From: Homarus americanus
Lineage: Eukaryota > Arthropoda > Malacostraca > Decapoda > Nephropidae
Length of the DNA: 64,000 nt
Direction of reading: 5' to 3'
Assembly (NCBI RefSeq): GCF_018991925.1
Contig: NW_024737068.1
Span: 194,501-258,500 of the forward strand
This document shows, in pieces, positions 44,126 to 57,600 of this stretch. Made by a program: the position numbers and the translations under genes. The notes beneath the pieces were generated by a model, which worked only from the letters and a program-made list of their open reading frames with translations, was not told where the DNA came from and searched no databases. How positions within the stretch are numbered: the stretch's first letter is position 1; every line of letters begins with the position of its first letter.

Positions 44126-45621
44126 CGCTCGGCACCAGACGTCTTAGATTAATGGCGTGTCATCCACATACTTATTGCATAACATTCTGTGACCTCCTTA
44201 CCTCGGTCATTCCTTCTTACACTACCCTTAACACACCAGACTGCTCCACCTGTATGGAGTATAGCACCGTCGGTTATCATACATAGTAGCACCATCTCAA
44301 CACACCTGTTACACTCCACACCTGCAGGTATGGGACTCCTTGTAATTTTTAGGTATACATAACAGGCGCCTCGTTCGCACACCGTCCTCGGTGGGTAAAG
44401 ACGAGGGCTTCACCAAGAGACATACCAGTACTATTTCTACGCCTGGTATTATAGGTCGCTCCAAGTGACGACCGCGGAGTTTCTCACGGTCTCCTTATGT
44501 GTTACTACTCCTTTGGGGTGGTGTGCTGGAAATCCACAGGTTCACAGTGGATTGGCATAGCTGGGAGTAGTCACCACCTAGTGGGACGCTCACAGTGATA
44601 ATGGCCGCTGCGCAGCAAGGCACTCCGACAGCATGGGACCTGAGGTGACGGTAGAACGGAGGGTACTGAGAAATAATGCCTGCCGGGCGGTTATCACACA
44701 CCCTAACACATTACTATTACACTTATACATCAGGCAAAGCTTTAAACTGTAATAACTTCTATATAAGCATTAATTATAGGGCGGGATATAGCCGGATAGG
44801 ACACTGACCTGAGGTGACGGTAGAACGGAGGGTACTGAGGGCAGTGCCCCACCGCTCGTCACAGCATAGGCCTAAAGTTTCTCATCTTTAATTTTTACTT
44901 TTATTTCTTACGGTTCTCACCTGAACACTTTCCGGCATATTGTCACTCATGCCTTATAAACACACATTTTAATCCTAAATTACACACTAAGGTAAGGTTC
45001 TGGTTTGCTAGTTCGTGGGTAAATTCATTGGGTTATAATATCAACGCGGCACACTCGAGGCGGGTACAGGGCGCTCCCTAAAACAAAGGCCGAATGTTCA
45101 TGGCGTGGGTATATCCACTTCACTTAAAACTGTAATTAGGGATCCTCCTCTCACACATTTCACTATTTGAACACAGACATAAGATTCTCTGATCACTGTA
45201 CATGTCGTGGGTATATGTCACGTGAGGATACGAGGTGTATTAAGTTCACACCGACGCATACAAGATATTTCCTTTCAAGTATAGTTTCTGGGTCACTTCC
45301 AACACCTCACATAGTTCTGATACATTTATCCTTTTTCCAAATCATTGTTCTCATGTATTTTCCTATATCTGTGGAAAGTTATGCTCGCTACACGTTCACA
45401 GACGTAAATAGTATGACCTTCAAACCATGATCCACACTTAGTCCTACAGTACACTAGTCCGGCTTAACTGGACTTTCCCATTCATCTTATGGATACCCTG
45501 AGTTCGCCTTAATGCTATGAATACATACAATTAATATTATATAACCGTACCTGGGTACAACAGAATACATGATTCAGTAACATTGAGTAGGTGAGTTATC
45601 CTTCATCAATGTTTCCCGATT
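44126..45621. other. Spacer, no gene recognised
   Basis: Contains a 31 bp direct repeat ACCTGAGGTGACGGTAGAAC... at about 44638-44669 and 44808-44839, about 170 bp apart. No coding motif in any frame. Confidence 0.6.
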
Positions 45622-45713
45622 TCTGAGATTCTACAAGCGCGGTGGATTTGAATGTTATGTAGCGTAATATGAATTAAATGGGTTTTCAGGAATGTTAATG
45701 ATGTGCGCAGTAC
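45622..45713 (+). repeat. Fragment of the CR1-like LINE 5' region
   Basis: TGAGATTCTACAAGC through GATGTGCGCAGTAC matches 52068-52154 at the start of the LINE at 52067-55330, with a few differences. It stops where the LTR-A copy begins. Confidence 0.75.
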
Positions 45714-45714
45714 A

Positions 45715-46570
45715 CTACAAACGCCGTTTGTCGCTGAGTAGCCGACCCTTTTCGAGTTCCCCAGCCTACGCCTCCAGCGCCGCCTGACGGAGCGGGGTCA
45801 ACTATCAACCCACGCCTACCCCTGCCTTATAAGACCTCACCCCGCTGTGACCACCCTTTTTCTACCTACGGCCACCAGCAAGCAACACCTCCTCCTCCCA
45901 GTGCCGGATTTAGACCTGTGGAGGCCCATGGGCAGCCTCTTTGTGGAGGCCCCCCTCATTATAATTACCCAAGAGGGTGGGGTGGCGAGTGAAGCGAGCC
46001 TAAACATCTGGGAGTTCCGGGGGGCGCTGTAAGACCCCCCCCCCCTGGGAAAAGTTTGAAATTTGAACACTTCTTTGGAGAATTTTGAAGCCATATGCAG
46101 TTATATTGAGGAAATTAGAACATTGAGAAATTTTTAATTAATTGTATATTTATTGATAGTGTACAAATTCCCAACGCACACACACACAAAAGTGAGACAT
46201 GACTGGAGTCATTCATGTGGTTTCAAGTCGACCAGCCCTGATATAGCTACTACCGCACATGTGGAGGCCCCCAGATTGTGGAGGCCCCTGGGCAGCTGCC
46301 CACTTTGCCCACTCCTGAATCCGGCCCTGCCTCCTCCGCTCCAGCCTGGCGGCTCCCGCTCCCGCCGGCAACCTTGGTGTCCCTCAAGCTGCGTGCCCTC
46401 TTCTGGGCACCCTCACCAACCAGCTCTCTCTACTCAACGCTTGTAACCCTGCTGCCTACCCAGCACCAAGCTGTATTGTACATCCAATACAATATGTATA
46501 CAGAGAGCACATTGTGAGTTTCCTTTCTCCAACCCATCCTGAGTGTGAACCAATATCTCATAACACCACA
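45715..46570 (+). mobile_element. 5'-truncated LTR-A copy carrying a hAT MITE
   Basis: Matches LTR-A from CTACAAACGCCGTTTGTCGC to the terminal ACCACA, but lacks the first 17 or so bases. It is interrupted at 45899-46329. More diverged than the other copies. Confidence 0.82.
45899..46329. mobile_element. 431 bp hAT-like MITE
   Basis: The left end CAGTGCCGGATTTAG and the inverse of the right end, CAGGGCCGGATTCAG, match at 13 of 15 positions. The flanks are CCTCCTCC on both sides (45891-45898, 46330-46337), the 8 bp duplication expected of hAT elements, although this flank is low complexity. The interior has several GTGGAGGCCC motifs. Confidence 0.78.
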
Positions 46571-46659
46571 GGTTATCCTTGGTCGAACCCACTTCCTGTT
46601 TACTATTGTTTAATCCTCTTCGCCACTACAGTACTGTTCCAGCTCATAATATTTAGTTT

Positions 46660-46950
46660 AATATTTAACTGTAACTTTACTTTATTTTACTTCATTCTCT
46701 TTGCCTCTGATCGGCCTGTTAGCTTCTTGGACGGTTAGTTACGTGGGGGCATGCACTCATGAGGGTCCGCTGGCATTGTCATCGATAAGTGTTACCGTTT
46801 TTACTTTTATCCTCTTCGCTTCTGATCGGCTCCATAGCCGCTTGGGCGGTCGATCACGTGAACTGGCTCCTGAAGATATTGGAACCTGCTCCAGTGTTGG
46901 TCAAGTCTGGCCATGAAAGAGCTCACACTTGGTGTCATCACAACACTGAC
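46660..46950 (-). pseudogene. 3' fragments of the LINE-J family, two pieces
   Basis: On the minus strand, GAAGAGGATAAAAGTAAAAA and the GATCGACCGCCCAAGCGGC region match the 3' ends at 27766 and 62766. The stretch about 46850-46945 matches the last codons (ACACTGGAGCAGGTTC). A second, more diverged 3' end precedes it at about 46665-46790. Confidence 0.75.
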
Positions 46951-47104
46951 AGATTGTATCAGATAATATCATGCCAAATTTAGCACTATTTGGGGGATTT
47001 CCAGTTATTTAGCATAAAATATGGTATTTCGAAAAAAAAATGCAAATTTGTAGCGCAAAATGAAGACTTTTGGCAGTATACTGGGTGTGGGAGGGAGGGA
47101 GGAC

Positions 47105-47880
47105 TTCTAGTAGTAAATTAGTAATGTACCAGAGTGAGTTGCTAATAATAATGTGCTAGTGTGTTGATAGTAGTAATGGACCTATGGGCAAGTTTCTTTG
47201 TGTCATTTGCCCTTGTCTTCCCAGCAGTAATTGGGAGCCTGGATGTTAATAGATTTGCGGACCGTGTTCCGGGGTAATGGTTGGCCAGTGCAGTTGGCGA
47301 GTTGTCCGGTCTTCTCGGACTATTCCTTGACCTTTGACACTGGGTCATGCAACTCGTTAACTCGGGGTGTGGTTGCTATATTCGCGACAGGCAAGCATGA
47401 ACTACGCTTGCTTCCCAGATGGACGCTGTAAACGCTTCTGCGTTTCACCTTGCACTGGGTGTAAGGGGGTGCCCAATAAACTAGCCCCCTCGGGGGTTAT
47501 CTATAATCTATAATCCTCTACACCTTAAACAAATTCACGCCTAGGTTCCTCTTGGGCCGGCCATCTTCGTTGCACGAGGGGCAACCATTATTATTATTAA
47601 TGTACCTGTGTGTTGCTAGTAATAATGTACCTGTGTGCTGCTAGTAATAATGTACCAGGATGTTGCAGGTAATAATGTACCAGTGTTGCCAGTAGCAATG
47701 TACCAGGGTGTTGCTAGTAATAATGTACCAGAATGTGTTGCGAGTAGTAATTTACCAGTGTGTACAAGTAGTAATGTACCAGTGATACATGTAATAATGT
47801 ACCAGTGTGTGTTGTTAGTAATACTGTACCAGTGTGTGTTGTTAGTAATACTGTACCAGTGTGTGTTGCTAGCAGTCAAG
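47105..47880 (+). repeat. Minisatellite interrupted by a SINE body
   Basis: Diverged units of about 25-30 bp with the core AGTAATAATGTACCAGTGTG run from 47105-47185 and 47595-47880, about a dozen in all. The break between them contains a body fragment of the SINE family seen at 20521-20757 (about 47220-47335). Confidence 0.85.
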
Positions 47881-48609
47881 CACCGTCATCTGATTACTGG
47901 AACATTAAATTAAAGTAACAGCGCGCGTCGTGATTCCGTGGTCATGAGTCAGTCAGTACGAGACGGTTATCGTTGGAGGTGGGAGGAATTTGAGCGAGTT
48001 ACTGTACAATATCCGACCGTCTACGATACTATATACGTCAACGAACAAAACGCATAAGATAGAGTCTAGATAATGTGAAGTGTTTATTTTTTCATGTGTT
48101 GTGATTTTGCATAAGTTTACATAGTATTAATACTACGCAACGTGGTGCCTTCTCTGGTGTGTTACTTCGCTATATTAAGGTTTGTTACTTATGTATACCT
48201 CTGTGTTGTTACTTATATACCTGTGTTACTTATATAACTGTGTGAAGTTACTTAAATACCTGTGTGTAGGAAATATGAAGTTTTATAATTATATACATTT
48301 AAACCAGATGCTGAACAAATTCCATTACTTGTACAAATACATTTTATTGGTATGTTTACATTAAAACACAATAATAACACAAACTAACACCAACAGTAAA
48401 CAAGAATAAAATCACATTCAAAATATTTACCAAAAGAATATGTACCTTTTTTGCGGTTTGTAGTAATAGTAATAATATAAATTTTCCTTTTATTTCAGCT
48501 CTAATTAAGTGAAGTGGGAAAGAGTGAGTGTAAGCGAGAGAGTGAGGGAGTGGGAACGAGAAAGGGAGGAGTGGGAGCGAGAAGGATTGAGGAAGTGGGA
48601 GGGAGAGAG
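47881..48609 (+). other. Upstream region and leader of the METTL24-like gene
   Basis: A purine-rich GAGAGTGAGGGAGTGGG stretch (about 48520-48600) directly precedes the start codon, and a polypyrimidine/CAG acceptor-like site lies at 48499. The true transcription start is not visible. Confidence 0.45.
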
Positions 48610-51600
48610 ATGGCTGCTCGAGTGTTACTGAAGGAAGGATCCATCGCCGTGTTCCTACTAGTCATCCTAGGCATGTGAGTATACGGTAAACTAACTGTAC
48701 ATCACACCACGCCACGCTCAACCTGCTGTGTCATTGATAGAGTAACGGCCCTGGGTGTTGGACCATATCCTCCCTTGGGTCTTATAGCCTATATATATCT
48801 ATATATTTTTAATGTGAGCAAAAAGGAAATGGCAATTAACATACGTCTCCCTAAAATGTTAAATAGGACCAACATAATCCCTAAAATATTAGAGGACCAA
48901 CATAATCCCTAAAATGTTAAACAAGATCACGTAATCCTTAAAATGTTATATAGCGGACCACGTTCTTTGAATTTATTTTGAGAATCAACTGAAGAATTAC
49001 CACCACCCCAGCTTATTTCACTTGAAGATAAACCACCCTAACACTTCAGGTGAAATAAGCTGGGGTGGAGATTCTTCAGGTGATCCTATTTTGCTAAGTA
49101 TTTCCGCAACAGACAGGTGGACAAATGAACTACATTAATTACTTTTGACAGAATGGTGTTGGAACATCAGTATGGTCAGGTAAGATCATACCTCTCCTCC
49201 AACTCCAACACTCCTAACGTCGTCACCACCAGCAGCAACGGTAAGCGAGACCGTATTAGTGTTGGCGGTTTTTGCTTTCGTGCCAACCACCAGTAATTAG
49301 ACGAGCTTACGGTCGAATAATGTGTACAATGTGTATTGATGAAATTGAAACTCAAATAGAATAAAAATGTTATAGATAAGTACGTATACAAAGCCACTCT
49401 TGATAGATTGGTGCATAGGTCAGGACTACTAGGCTAAACACTATACTGTACTGTACTGTTGATGTTCACCACAGACAGGGTGGGTGAGGCGAGGGCGGCC
49501 ATTCAGTCTTGTCGCATTGAATCTCTTCAGGACATCAAACAGTTCTTTGGTTATTTTGACCAGGACAAATATAAATGTTTAAATAAGGTACGATACTTTA
49601 TTTTATTTTACTTTGCTTTGGATTTCTTTAGTTTACTGTGGTTTACTTTACTTTTAGTTTACATTACCTTAGTTTAGTTTACAATGAAATGACTTCACGA
49701 GCGTGGAGTTTCCCGTTCCAGTGGCATGTACAGTATACCTCACTTAAGGTACCCTAGCTCCGAGGTCTTCAACAATGGTATCAAACCTATTTCTGGCGCG
49801 TGTTGCACATATCTTCAACGCTGAGAGTCTGTCCTACTCTAACCTTACTATGTGTTGCAAATACCCTCTATCTTCAACGCTGAGTGTCTCTCCTACCCTA
49901 ACCTTACTATGTGTTGCAAATATCTTCAATTCTGACTGTGTCTGTCCTACCTTAATCATACGATGTATTGCAATATCTTAAACTTTAAGCGTGTTTCAGA
50001 AAAGTTTCGGCGGGACGGAAAGTTATGGACTGAATAGGCTGATCAAGTTCACGGATGGCTACAAGTACGTGTGTCTCGACCCAGGCGTGGCTCCTCCCCC
50101 CTCACACTGTCTCGTTTACTCCTTCGGCATCAATTACGAGTGGTCCTTCGACGACGCCATGGGTGTCTATGGGTGTGAGGTAGGTGGAGGGTCCTATGCT
50201 TCTGCTGGGTGTTTTATTTGGGATGAGCGAAGGAGAGGGGAGGGGGATAGGATCATTCAATGTATATATTGTCTTAAATAACTGTACAATATTTTAATGT
50301 ACAGTCCCAGAAGAAAGTTCTTGATACAATAATATTAAAGTGAAGGGTACAACGTTCGCCCCACCCTTACTGTATAAGAGCGGGCAACACAAGCTGCCAC
50401 CCTTGAAGGACTTGGCACTCTTATAACAACTTTTGCGTTAATACTCTGACCTGGTAGCGTGACGTGAGAGGAAGGCCCATGGGTACCACATAGAAGGGTA
50501 CTACCTTTTTCACAAGGACAGGGTATACTGCCAGACTGGGGTCACTAATTCTAAGGGGGAATACTTAACTCTAATCTTAATTTCTAAGGGTCACTGCCAC
50601 CAGACCCCCCTCTGGACAGCATGTAACTCGTTAGGTAGCGGGCAGAGTGGACTAGACATTGGGTTAGGTTTTTCATTGACCAGCTAGATAAGAGGAAAGA
50701 AGGGTGAAACCACCACATGTCTTAGTTCTTTCAATTATTCTTTCTACTTACTACAGTTCATTTTGGTAGCATGTTGGTGGTCTAGGCACAAGGGTATGGT
50801 AATTCTGGTATCAAGTCGCTTAGGCGGAAATAAAGGTAAAATACTGTGGGAGAAATAAATACACCTAAAATACTCTAAGAACAAATTTATTAATATGAAA
50901 TCAAAGGAAAAAAAGAGATATTATTCGCGTAGCTACCAGGTTCAACTCCTGAGCTTATTGTAGACTCAGTACTTTCTTTACTTATTTTCTTAGTTATTTC
51001 TTAGTTACTTATTTTCTTATTTCTTTACTCAACAGTAATTACTCAGATCTTACACTCTTACTGCACACAACCTTACTGGTGTTACATTACATACATAGCA
51101 GGACCAGTTCCTTGGCACTACTCACAATACATAGTACATGGCACTCCTTGTACATAACTGTACTTCTCACACCTACTGGTGGTACGTGGCATTACAGTAC
51201 AGATACAAGACTTTACTCAACATACACGTTAATACTGAAACTAGCAGATACAGGGGTCCACTACCCAACATGGGATAATTATTTCCAACTAATTATCCCT
51301 AACATACATCTTACAACACTCTCTGTTGACATATACTTCCAGGGTGCGTCCCAGGGTAGAACACTGAGATTCACGACTGTTGTTATGGTCGGTGGTGGCC
51401 AGACACATGGCGAGTCTGGGGTCTGGCACCACGAGGCAGTGGAGCATACTAATCAGGCCGCATCGGTGCCATCGTTTCATATATGGTCCCTGCTGGGTTT
51501 CTACTACATCCGGGGCAGTTGTTGAGTGATGCAAGAATCACAATGGGATCTGGGGAAACATGTAGCGGCGTCAGGGGACGGACTGGGAAGCATGACAACA

Positions 51601-54600
51601 CAACAAATCTCTGGTCTAGACGACAGACGTATTTACATTATATTACTTCTCACACTGGGTGAATGACAATTCAACTGTTAAAGCATGAACACTGATGAAC
51701 ACTGATATTCACTACAATTGACTGAATCAAACTGAATGGCTACACATAAACATACCTGGGGAAACATGTAGCGGCGTCAGGAGACGCTCGCCCTGCGTGA
51801 TGCGCGGGTATATATATCCCTGAGTTGCCAGCGATCGCTACTCACGCAATGACAGGAATTACAAACAATCTAACTGTTACTCATTCAAGGATGACCCTCA
51901 GTTGACAAAGGTCTGGCGAATTACTAAAGTTGATTTACACAGACTAATTCAAGATTGCGTTTGCCAGTAGAGAGTGGAATAAACGTAGTGACAACTGTGT
52001 TTGAAGGCGGGACTTACTGGGAGTGATCCTGAGGGTAAAACGGATGGGAAAAACAAGTCTCTCCTGAGATTCTACAAGCTCTGTGGATTTGAATGTTATG
52101 TAGCGTAATATGACTTAAAGTGGGTTTTTAGGAATGACAATGATGTGCGCAGTACAAGGGAAGGTAGGAAGGGGGAAGGGGTCGCACTCTTTGTCAAGGA
52201 TTCATTAAAATATTGTATTAATAATTCAATAAAGGGTGAAATAGGAACCGAGTCTGTATGGGTAGAAATCACGGAAGGAAGATAAAAACTAATTATGGGA
52301 GTGATTTACAGGCCCCCAAGTCTTGGGAAAGAAGCAGCTCAGCCCATATGGCAGGAAATGAGTAGGGCACCAAATATAACAACCTGTGACTGGGACAACA
52401 TTGTAAGTGACTATGAATCTGAAGACTTCCTAGACGCAGTACAGAACCTACTAGAGGTGACAATATATTAGACCTAGTATTAACAAATAAAGAAAATATT
52501 ATCAGAGATATCACAGTAGGGGAAGAACTAGGTAGCAGTGATCACAGAGAAATCAGGTTCAACCTAAATTGGGAAACGAAAAACAATGACAATACGGTCA
52601 GAGTCCCAAACTTTCGGTTGGCGGATTATCAGGGGTTAAGAAGGTACCTAGGTGAGGTCACCTGGGAACACTCACGTCAGTCCCCAGGAGGAAGGGGTGA
52701 GGTCATAGATGACACAACAATTGATCATGACTATAATATATTCACTAGTATACTACATAAAGCACAAGAACAAAATATACCATACAGAAAAATTAGGTCA
52801 AATAAGAATGAGCCAAGGTGGATGACCAGAAAACTTAAACATGACATAGGAATAAAGAAAGGAATTTATAAGAAATTAAAGGGAGGGGAGGAGCAGCTCA
52901 GAAATGGGTATAATGAACTATCTAGGAATGTTAAGAAAAATGTAAGGAAAGCAAAGAGAGACTATGAAATCAGAATAGCAAGAGAATCCAAGGCGAATTC
53001 CAAGGGATTTTTCCAGGTATATAAAACAAAGGCCAAGGACAAAGTTGGGGCTTTAAAGTCAGGGAGGGGGGAAGTGATAAATGGCAGTGCAGAAATAAGC
53101 AAAGCATTGAACGGCTACTTCTTATCAGTTTTCACAGAAGAAATTCGCGAGGAAATTCCAGAGATGGAACTGATATTTAGAGGAAAGGAAGAAGAGAAAT
53201 TAAAGAATATCACTATCAGAGAAGAGGATGTTCTTAAGAGGATAAATAAACTAAAGAAGACTAAATCCCCAGGGCCAGATGAAATTTTCCCTCGAGTCTT
53301 GAAAGAGTGTAGGGAATAGATTAGCGGATCCCTCGTAAATTTATTTACAAAATCATTAGACACGGGAGTTGTGCCAGACTTGTGGAAACAGGCAAATGTA
53401 GTTCCCATATTCAAAAAGGGAGACAGAGCATCAGCGTCAAATTACCGGCCGATCAGTTTGACGTCAGTAGTGGGAAATTTCTTGAATCAATTATAGCAGA
53501 TAGCATTCGATCGCATATAGAGAAAAGCAAATTAATCTATGACTCTCAACATGGGTTTACAAAGGGAAAATCTTGTCTAACAAATCTGCTGACTTTTTTT
53601 AGTAAAGTCTTCGAGGTAGTAGATAATGACGAAAATTACGATGTTATTTACTTAGACTTTAGCAAAGCATTTGACAGAGTACCGCATCAGAGGCTTCTGA
53701 GAAAAGTTAAGTACAGTTGTACCCAGCTTAACGCGGTTTTACTTAACTCGATTTCTCATATACGCGGTGCCTCGCCAGAACCGAACTTTCACTTAACGCT
53801 GTTCATCTACTCATATACGCAGGAAGCGGCGTGGGCACGATGCGCACAAGGTCGCCCAGTCATCAAAACATTACCGAGTTCTTCACCCGCCACCCACCAC
53901 AGCCGGCCCAAGTCAATGATAGTGATAATTATAGTGAGGATATGGACTTATATGGATTTTGAGGGGTTTGACAAAGAGGCCCTGCAAGCCTCTGTGGTGG
54001 ATAGTGATACAATTGATACAAGTGATACAGGTGAGGGCCAATAATCTGCCCTCTGCCTCGGAACCAACCCCCCATCCCCGTGTGCCCAGCCATCTTTTCT
54101 ACTAATGTAAGTGTTAAAAACCTAATATTATTGATATTTCTCTTAATTATTAATTGTGTGTGCATACCATCATAAAGTTAAGATAATATTTTTACTACAA
54201 CATAGTTGTGTGTCGTCAAAAAGTGGAGTTTGGGGGTCGGGCCAGTCTCTATTGGAATTAATCCCATATGTTCTGTTGTTCACTTAACGAGGTTTTCACT
54301 TAACGCGGTACCCTGTGGGTTCAATTGACCGCGTTAAGCAGGGTACAACTGTATTGAGGGGAAAGTTTTAAATTGGATAAAATCATGGCTCACCGATAGA
54401 ACGCAGAGGGTCAGCGTGGATGGTGTTAAATCTGAGTGGGGCTGTGTAACCAGTGGGGTTCCCCAGGGGTCAGTACTAGGCCCACTCTTGTTCATAATCT
54501 ACATTAACGATCTAGATACTGGGATCAGCAGTGACAAAAGCAAGTTTGCGGATGACACCAAAATAGGGCGGCAGATTAATTCAGGGCAGGATGCAAATGC

Positions 54601-57600
54601 ACTACAGGAGGATCTAAATAAACTGCAGGGGTGGTCGGAAAAATGGCAAATGAAATTCAACACCAGCAAGTGCAGCATACTTAATATTGGAAGAACGAAT
54701 ACTGTCAATGTATACAGCCTTAACAACAACAACGTTAATGTTCGAAATAAGGCAGACAGAGTATTGGGTATTATTTCTAGAAGTGTAAGTAATAAGAGTG
54801 CAGAGGTCCTATTGCAACTATATCTTGCGCTAGTCAGGCCGCACCTCGATTATGCGGTTCAGTTCTGGTGCCCTTATTATAGAATGGATATTAATTCGCT
54901 AGAGTCGGTACAGCGAAGAATGACGAAAATGATTCCGGGACTTAGAAACCTGCCATATCAGGATAGGTTAAAGAAACTAAACTTGCATTCCCTAGAAAGA
55001 CGAAGAGTGCGAGGAGATTTGATAGAAGTATTTAAGTGGGTGAAAGGAATCAATAAAGGGGATATAGACAAAGTTCTTATAATATCCGAGCAGGATAGGA
55101 CTCGGAGCAACGGATTTAAGTTGGATAAGTTTAGGTTTAGGAGGGAGATAGGAAGGAACTGGTTCACAAATAGGGTGGTGGACGAGTGGAACAAGCTTAG
55201 CAACTTTGCAGTAAGTGCTGGAACGCTGGAAAGTTTCAAAAGAAGGCTGGATAGATTCATGGATGATAGAGTGTGGTAGTAACTCTCGACAGGAGCTGCC
55301 ATGCGCAGGCCAACCGGCCTATTGCAGACTCCTTATTTTCTTATGTTCTATGTAATTATAGTATCAAGCATTAGGAAGAGAACAACGGTGAGTACTATAG
55401 GTGAATAATAGACCCAACATACAAATACAATATTTATTCAGACACTAAAATGGATGCAGGAAAAAGTTATATGCACCAAAATAAGAACTGCTGGTACCCT
55501 GCCCTCAGGCTCAATTTACTCACACCACGACTGGATGAACATACACAATAACATACATAAACTCTTGCAACACCTAAGCACCATTAAAACCAGTGGTAAC
55601 TGCCAGCACAACACTCAACACCCCAGGAGTAATACTCAAGCGGCCGCCATGGGAGTCTCAACACCATGTGGCACCTCCCAACAACTCTGATGATTCCGGT
55701 GGAATAACACCACCACACCAATAGCCCTACTGAGCTGTGCACTCATCCCCCAATGATGGGGGCTGGTAGTTTGTGGCTTGGTGATCCGGGGGTCACCATG
55801 TGGGCCGAGCGTTAGGGTCAGACTGGCCAGCTATGGGGCCCATAGGTGGTAGTGGAGCTTCTGACGGTCGGGACTCACGGAGATTACCAATTCTACTGGA
55901 CCTCAGACATCTCCCCAGACTAGTGGATGCAACATCCACACTACAGACACGGCCTAGGCTGCGATAGGGACCTGTGGGTGACGAACGTGGGGGCTTACTG
56001 ACTGTTGATAACGACATCACGTTTCAAAGGGACGTTAAGGACGTAAACAATACTTCACTCAAAGCACATCAACTACGTTACTGTAAAACTTGCACAATCC
56101 AACTATTAATTTGGTCAAATCACTTAAAATGGCGAATTACAACACGGAGGCTTACTGACCATTTGAAAAAGGCAACCGTCACTCTCTCTCCAGACTAGGT
56201 CACCGATTCCACCTATTTCTCTGTATTACGTTACTGTACACTCTGACGTTTGAAACTGAGACTACAAACTCAGTTTCATTCCCTAAGATTCTCTTCACAA
56301 ACAATGCTCTGACTGAGCTATCAAAGGCAAGAATTAAATTGATCACAAAAGGACGTGGATGGTAATCCCAGTGGGCAAGTTCCAACACGCAGCCTTACTA
56401 CAAACACGAAGACGCTGGTCTTAAGTTCCTATCAGGAAAATTAACTAATTCCATAGTTAACCTCCCTACAACAATTTCACTATGATTATCAGGGTCTCTG
56501 ATATTCATAGGTGAAAAAGGGGTTTACAGGGTCTCGGTAGATGCAAGAGTTTACAGACTACGACATCTCGATGACGTCATCAAAGAAACAGAAAACGGAG
56601 GACGTTTCCACTGGGGGACTCAAACGGTTTTGTGGACGTGTAAGCGTAATATGAATCCTTAGGTTTAACAGGCTAGCCGTCATTACGATCATGACAACTG
56701 GACGGCGGGTCCGCTGTCCGGCCATCTCTCCACCCCTGCCCCGCAACACACAAACAAGCACCCAATGAGTTCAACAATTGAGTTGACAGTGACATCCTTA
56801 TCCAGTCCTTATTGAGAAATAGAAGTATCAGAGCTCGATTGTTGAACTGCTGGGTGTTTGATTGTGTGTTGGGGGCTTTAATTTTTTTGCTAGATCTTGA
56901 AAATTTTATCCTACCCTTGAAAGTTTGAAATAAATTTTGAAAACCTCGCATATATTGAAAAACTTTATAAATATATATTTGTATTAATTTCTGTTTTTAT
57001 ATTTACTTATATATGACAATGTTTTGGGCACTTAATTTGTTAAATAATTTGGCACACCTGGGCCCATGAACCGCCAATTTCGCAACTCTAAGCAACGTGA
57101 ATATCTCTCATTATATATTTTTTAAGAATTTTTAAAATTTTTTTTTTAGTTTCTGTGTCAAATAAAGATTTAAAACGTTTATAAATTACACGTCTGCCCT
57201 CTCTTAGAAAAGGTCGTTTTTTTTTAGACCGGTGAAACATCTGTCAGGGCAGGGCTGGACTGGCAGAAGTGACAGACTGAGTCACGTGTACCTGCCCTCC
57301 CTCCCTCCACTCACCCTGGTCACTTACACGATAAAACTGGACTGGTTTTATAATTGCCTCAAGTCCGATATAACAAATTACTACAGTACAATAAGTTTAC
57401 TTGTTTAAATATTAAACAAAATGTCTGCTTCGATTTACTCAGTTAGAACTTTAGTATCGTCTCAAACCGCCCAAAGAATAGATTTCGTTTTCTTTTGTAA
57501 TAATGAATACCGAGTGGTCTATTTTCATTTGATTTTCAATTATTTCCTGTATACTTTATACATTTTTTACAGTTTGTATAATTGTATTGATTATAATTAA

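Larger units (their letters stand above)
52067..55330 (+). mobile_element. CR1-like non-LTR retrotransposon in METTL24 intron 4
   Basis: Reads from an endonuclease remnant to a 3' tail ending CTTATTTTCTTATGTTCTATG, the CR1-style short 3' repeat. Disrupted by a Tigger derivative at 53714-54351. A piece of its 5' part recurs at 45622-45713. Exact target duplications were not identified. Confidence 0.83.

Noticed and set aside
49152..49179. METTL24 exon 2 ending at the GTAAG donor at 49180
   Set aside because: This donor would put exon 3 in the wrong frame; the donor at 49241 keeps the conserved RVGEARAAIQSCRIESLQD reading.
51079..51525. 148-codon frame in METTL24 intron 4
   Set aside because: No recognisable motif, low-complexity Thr/Ser/Leu composition and a competing antisense frame; treated as chance.
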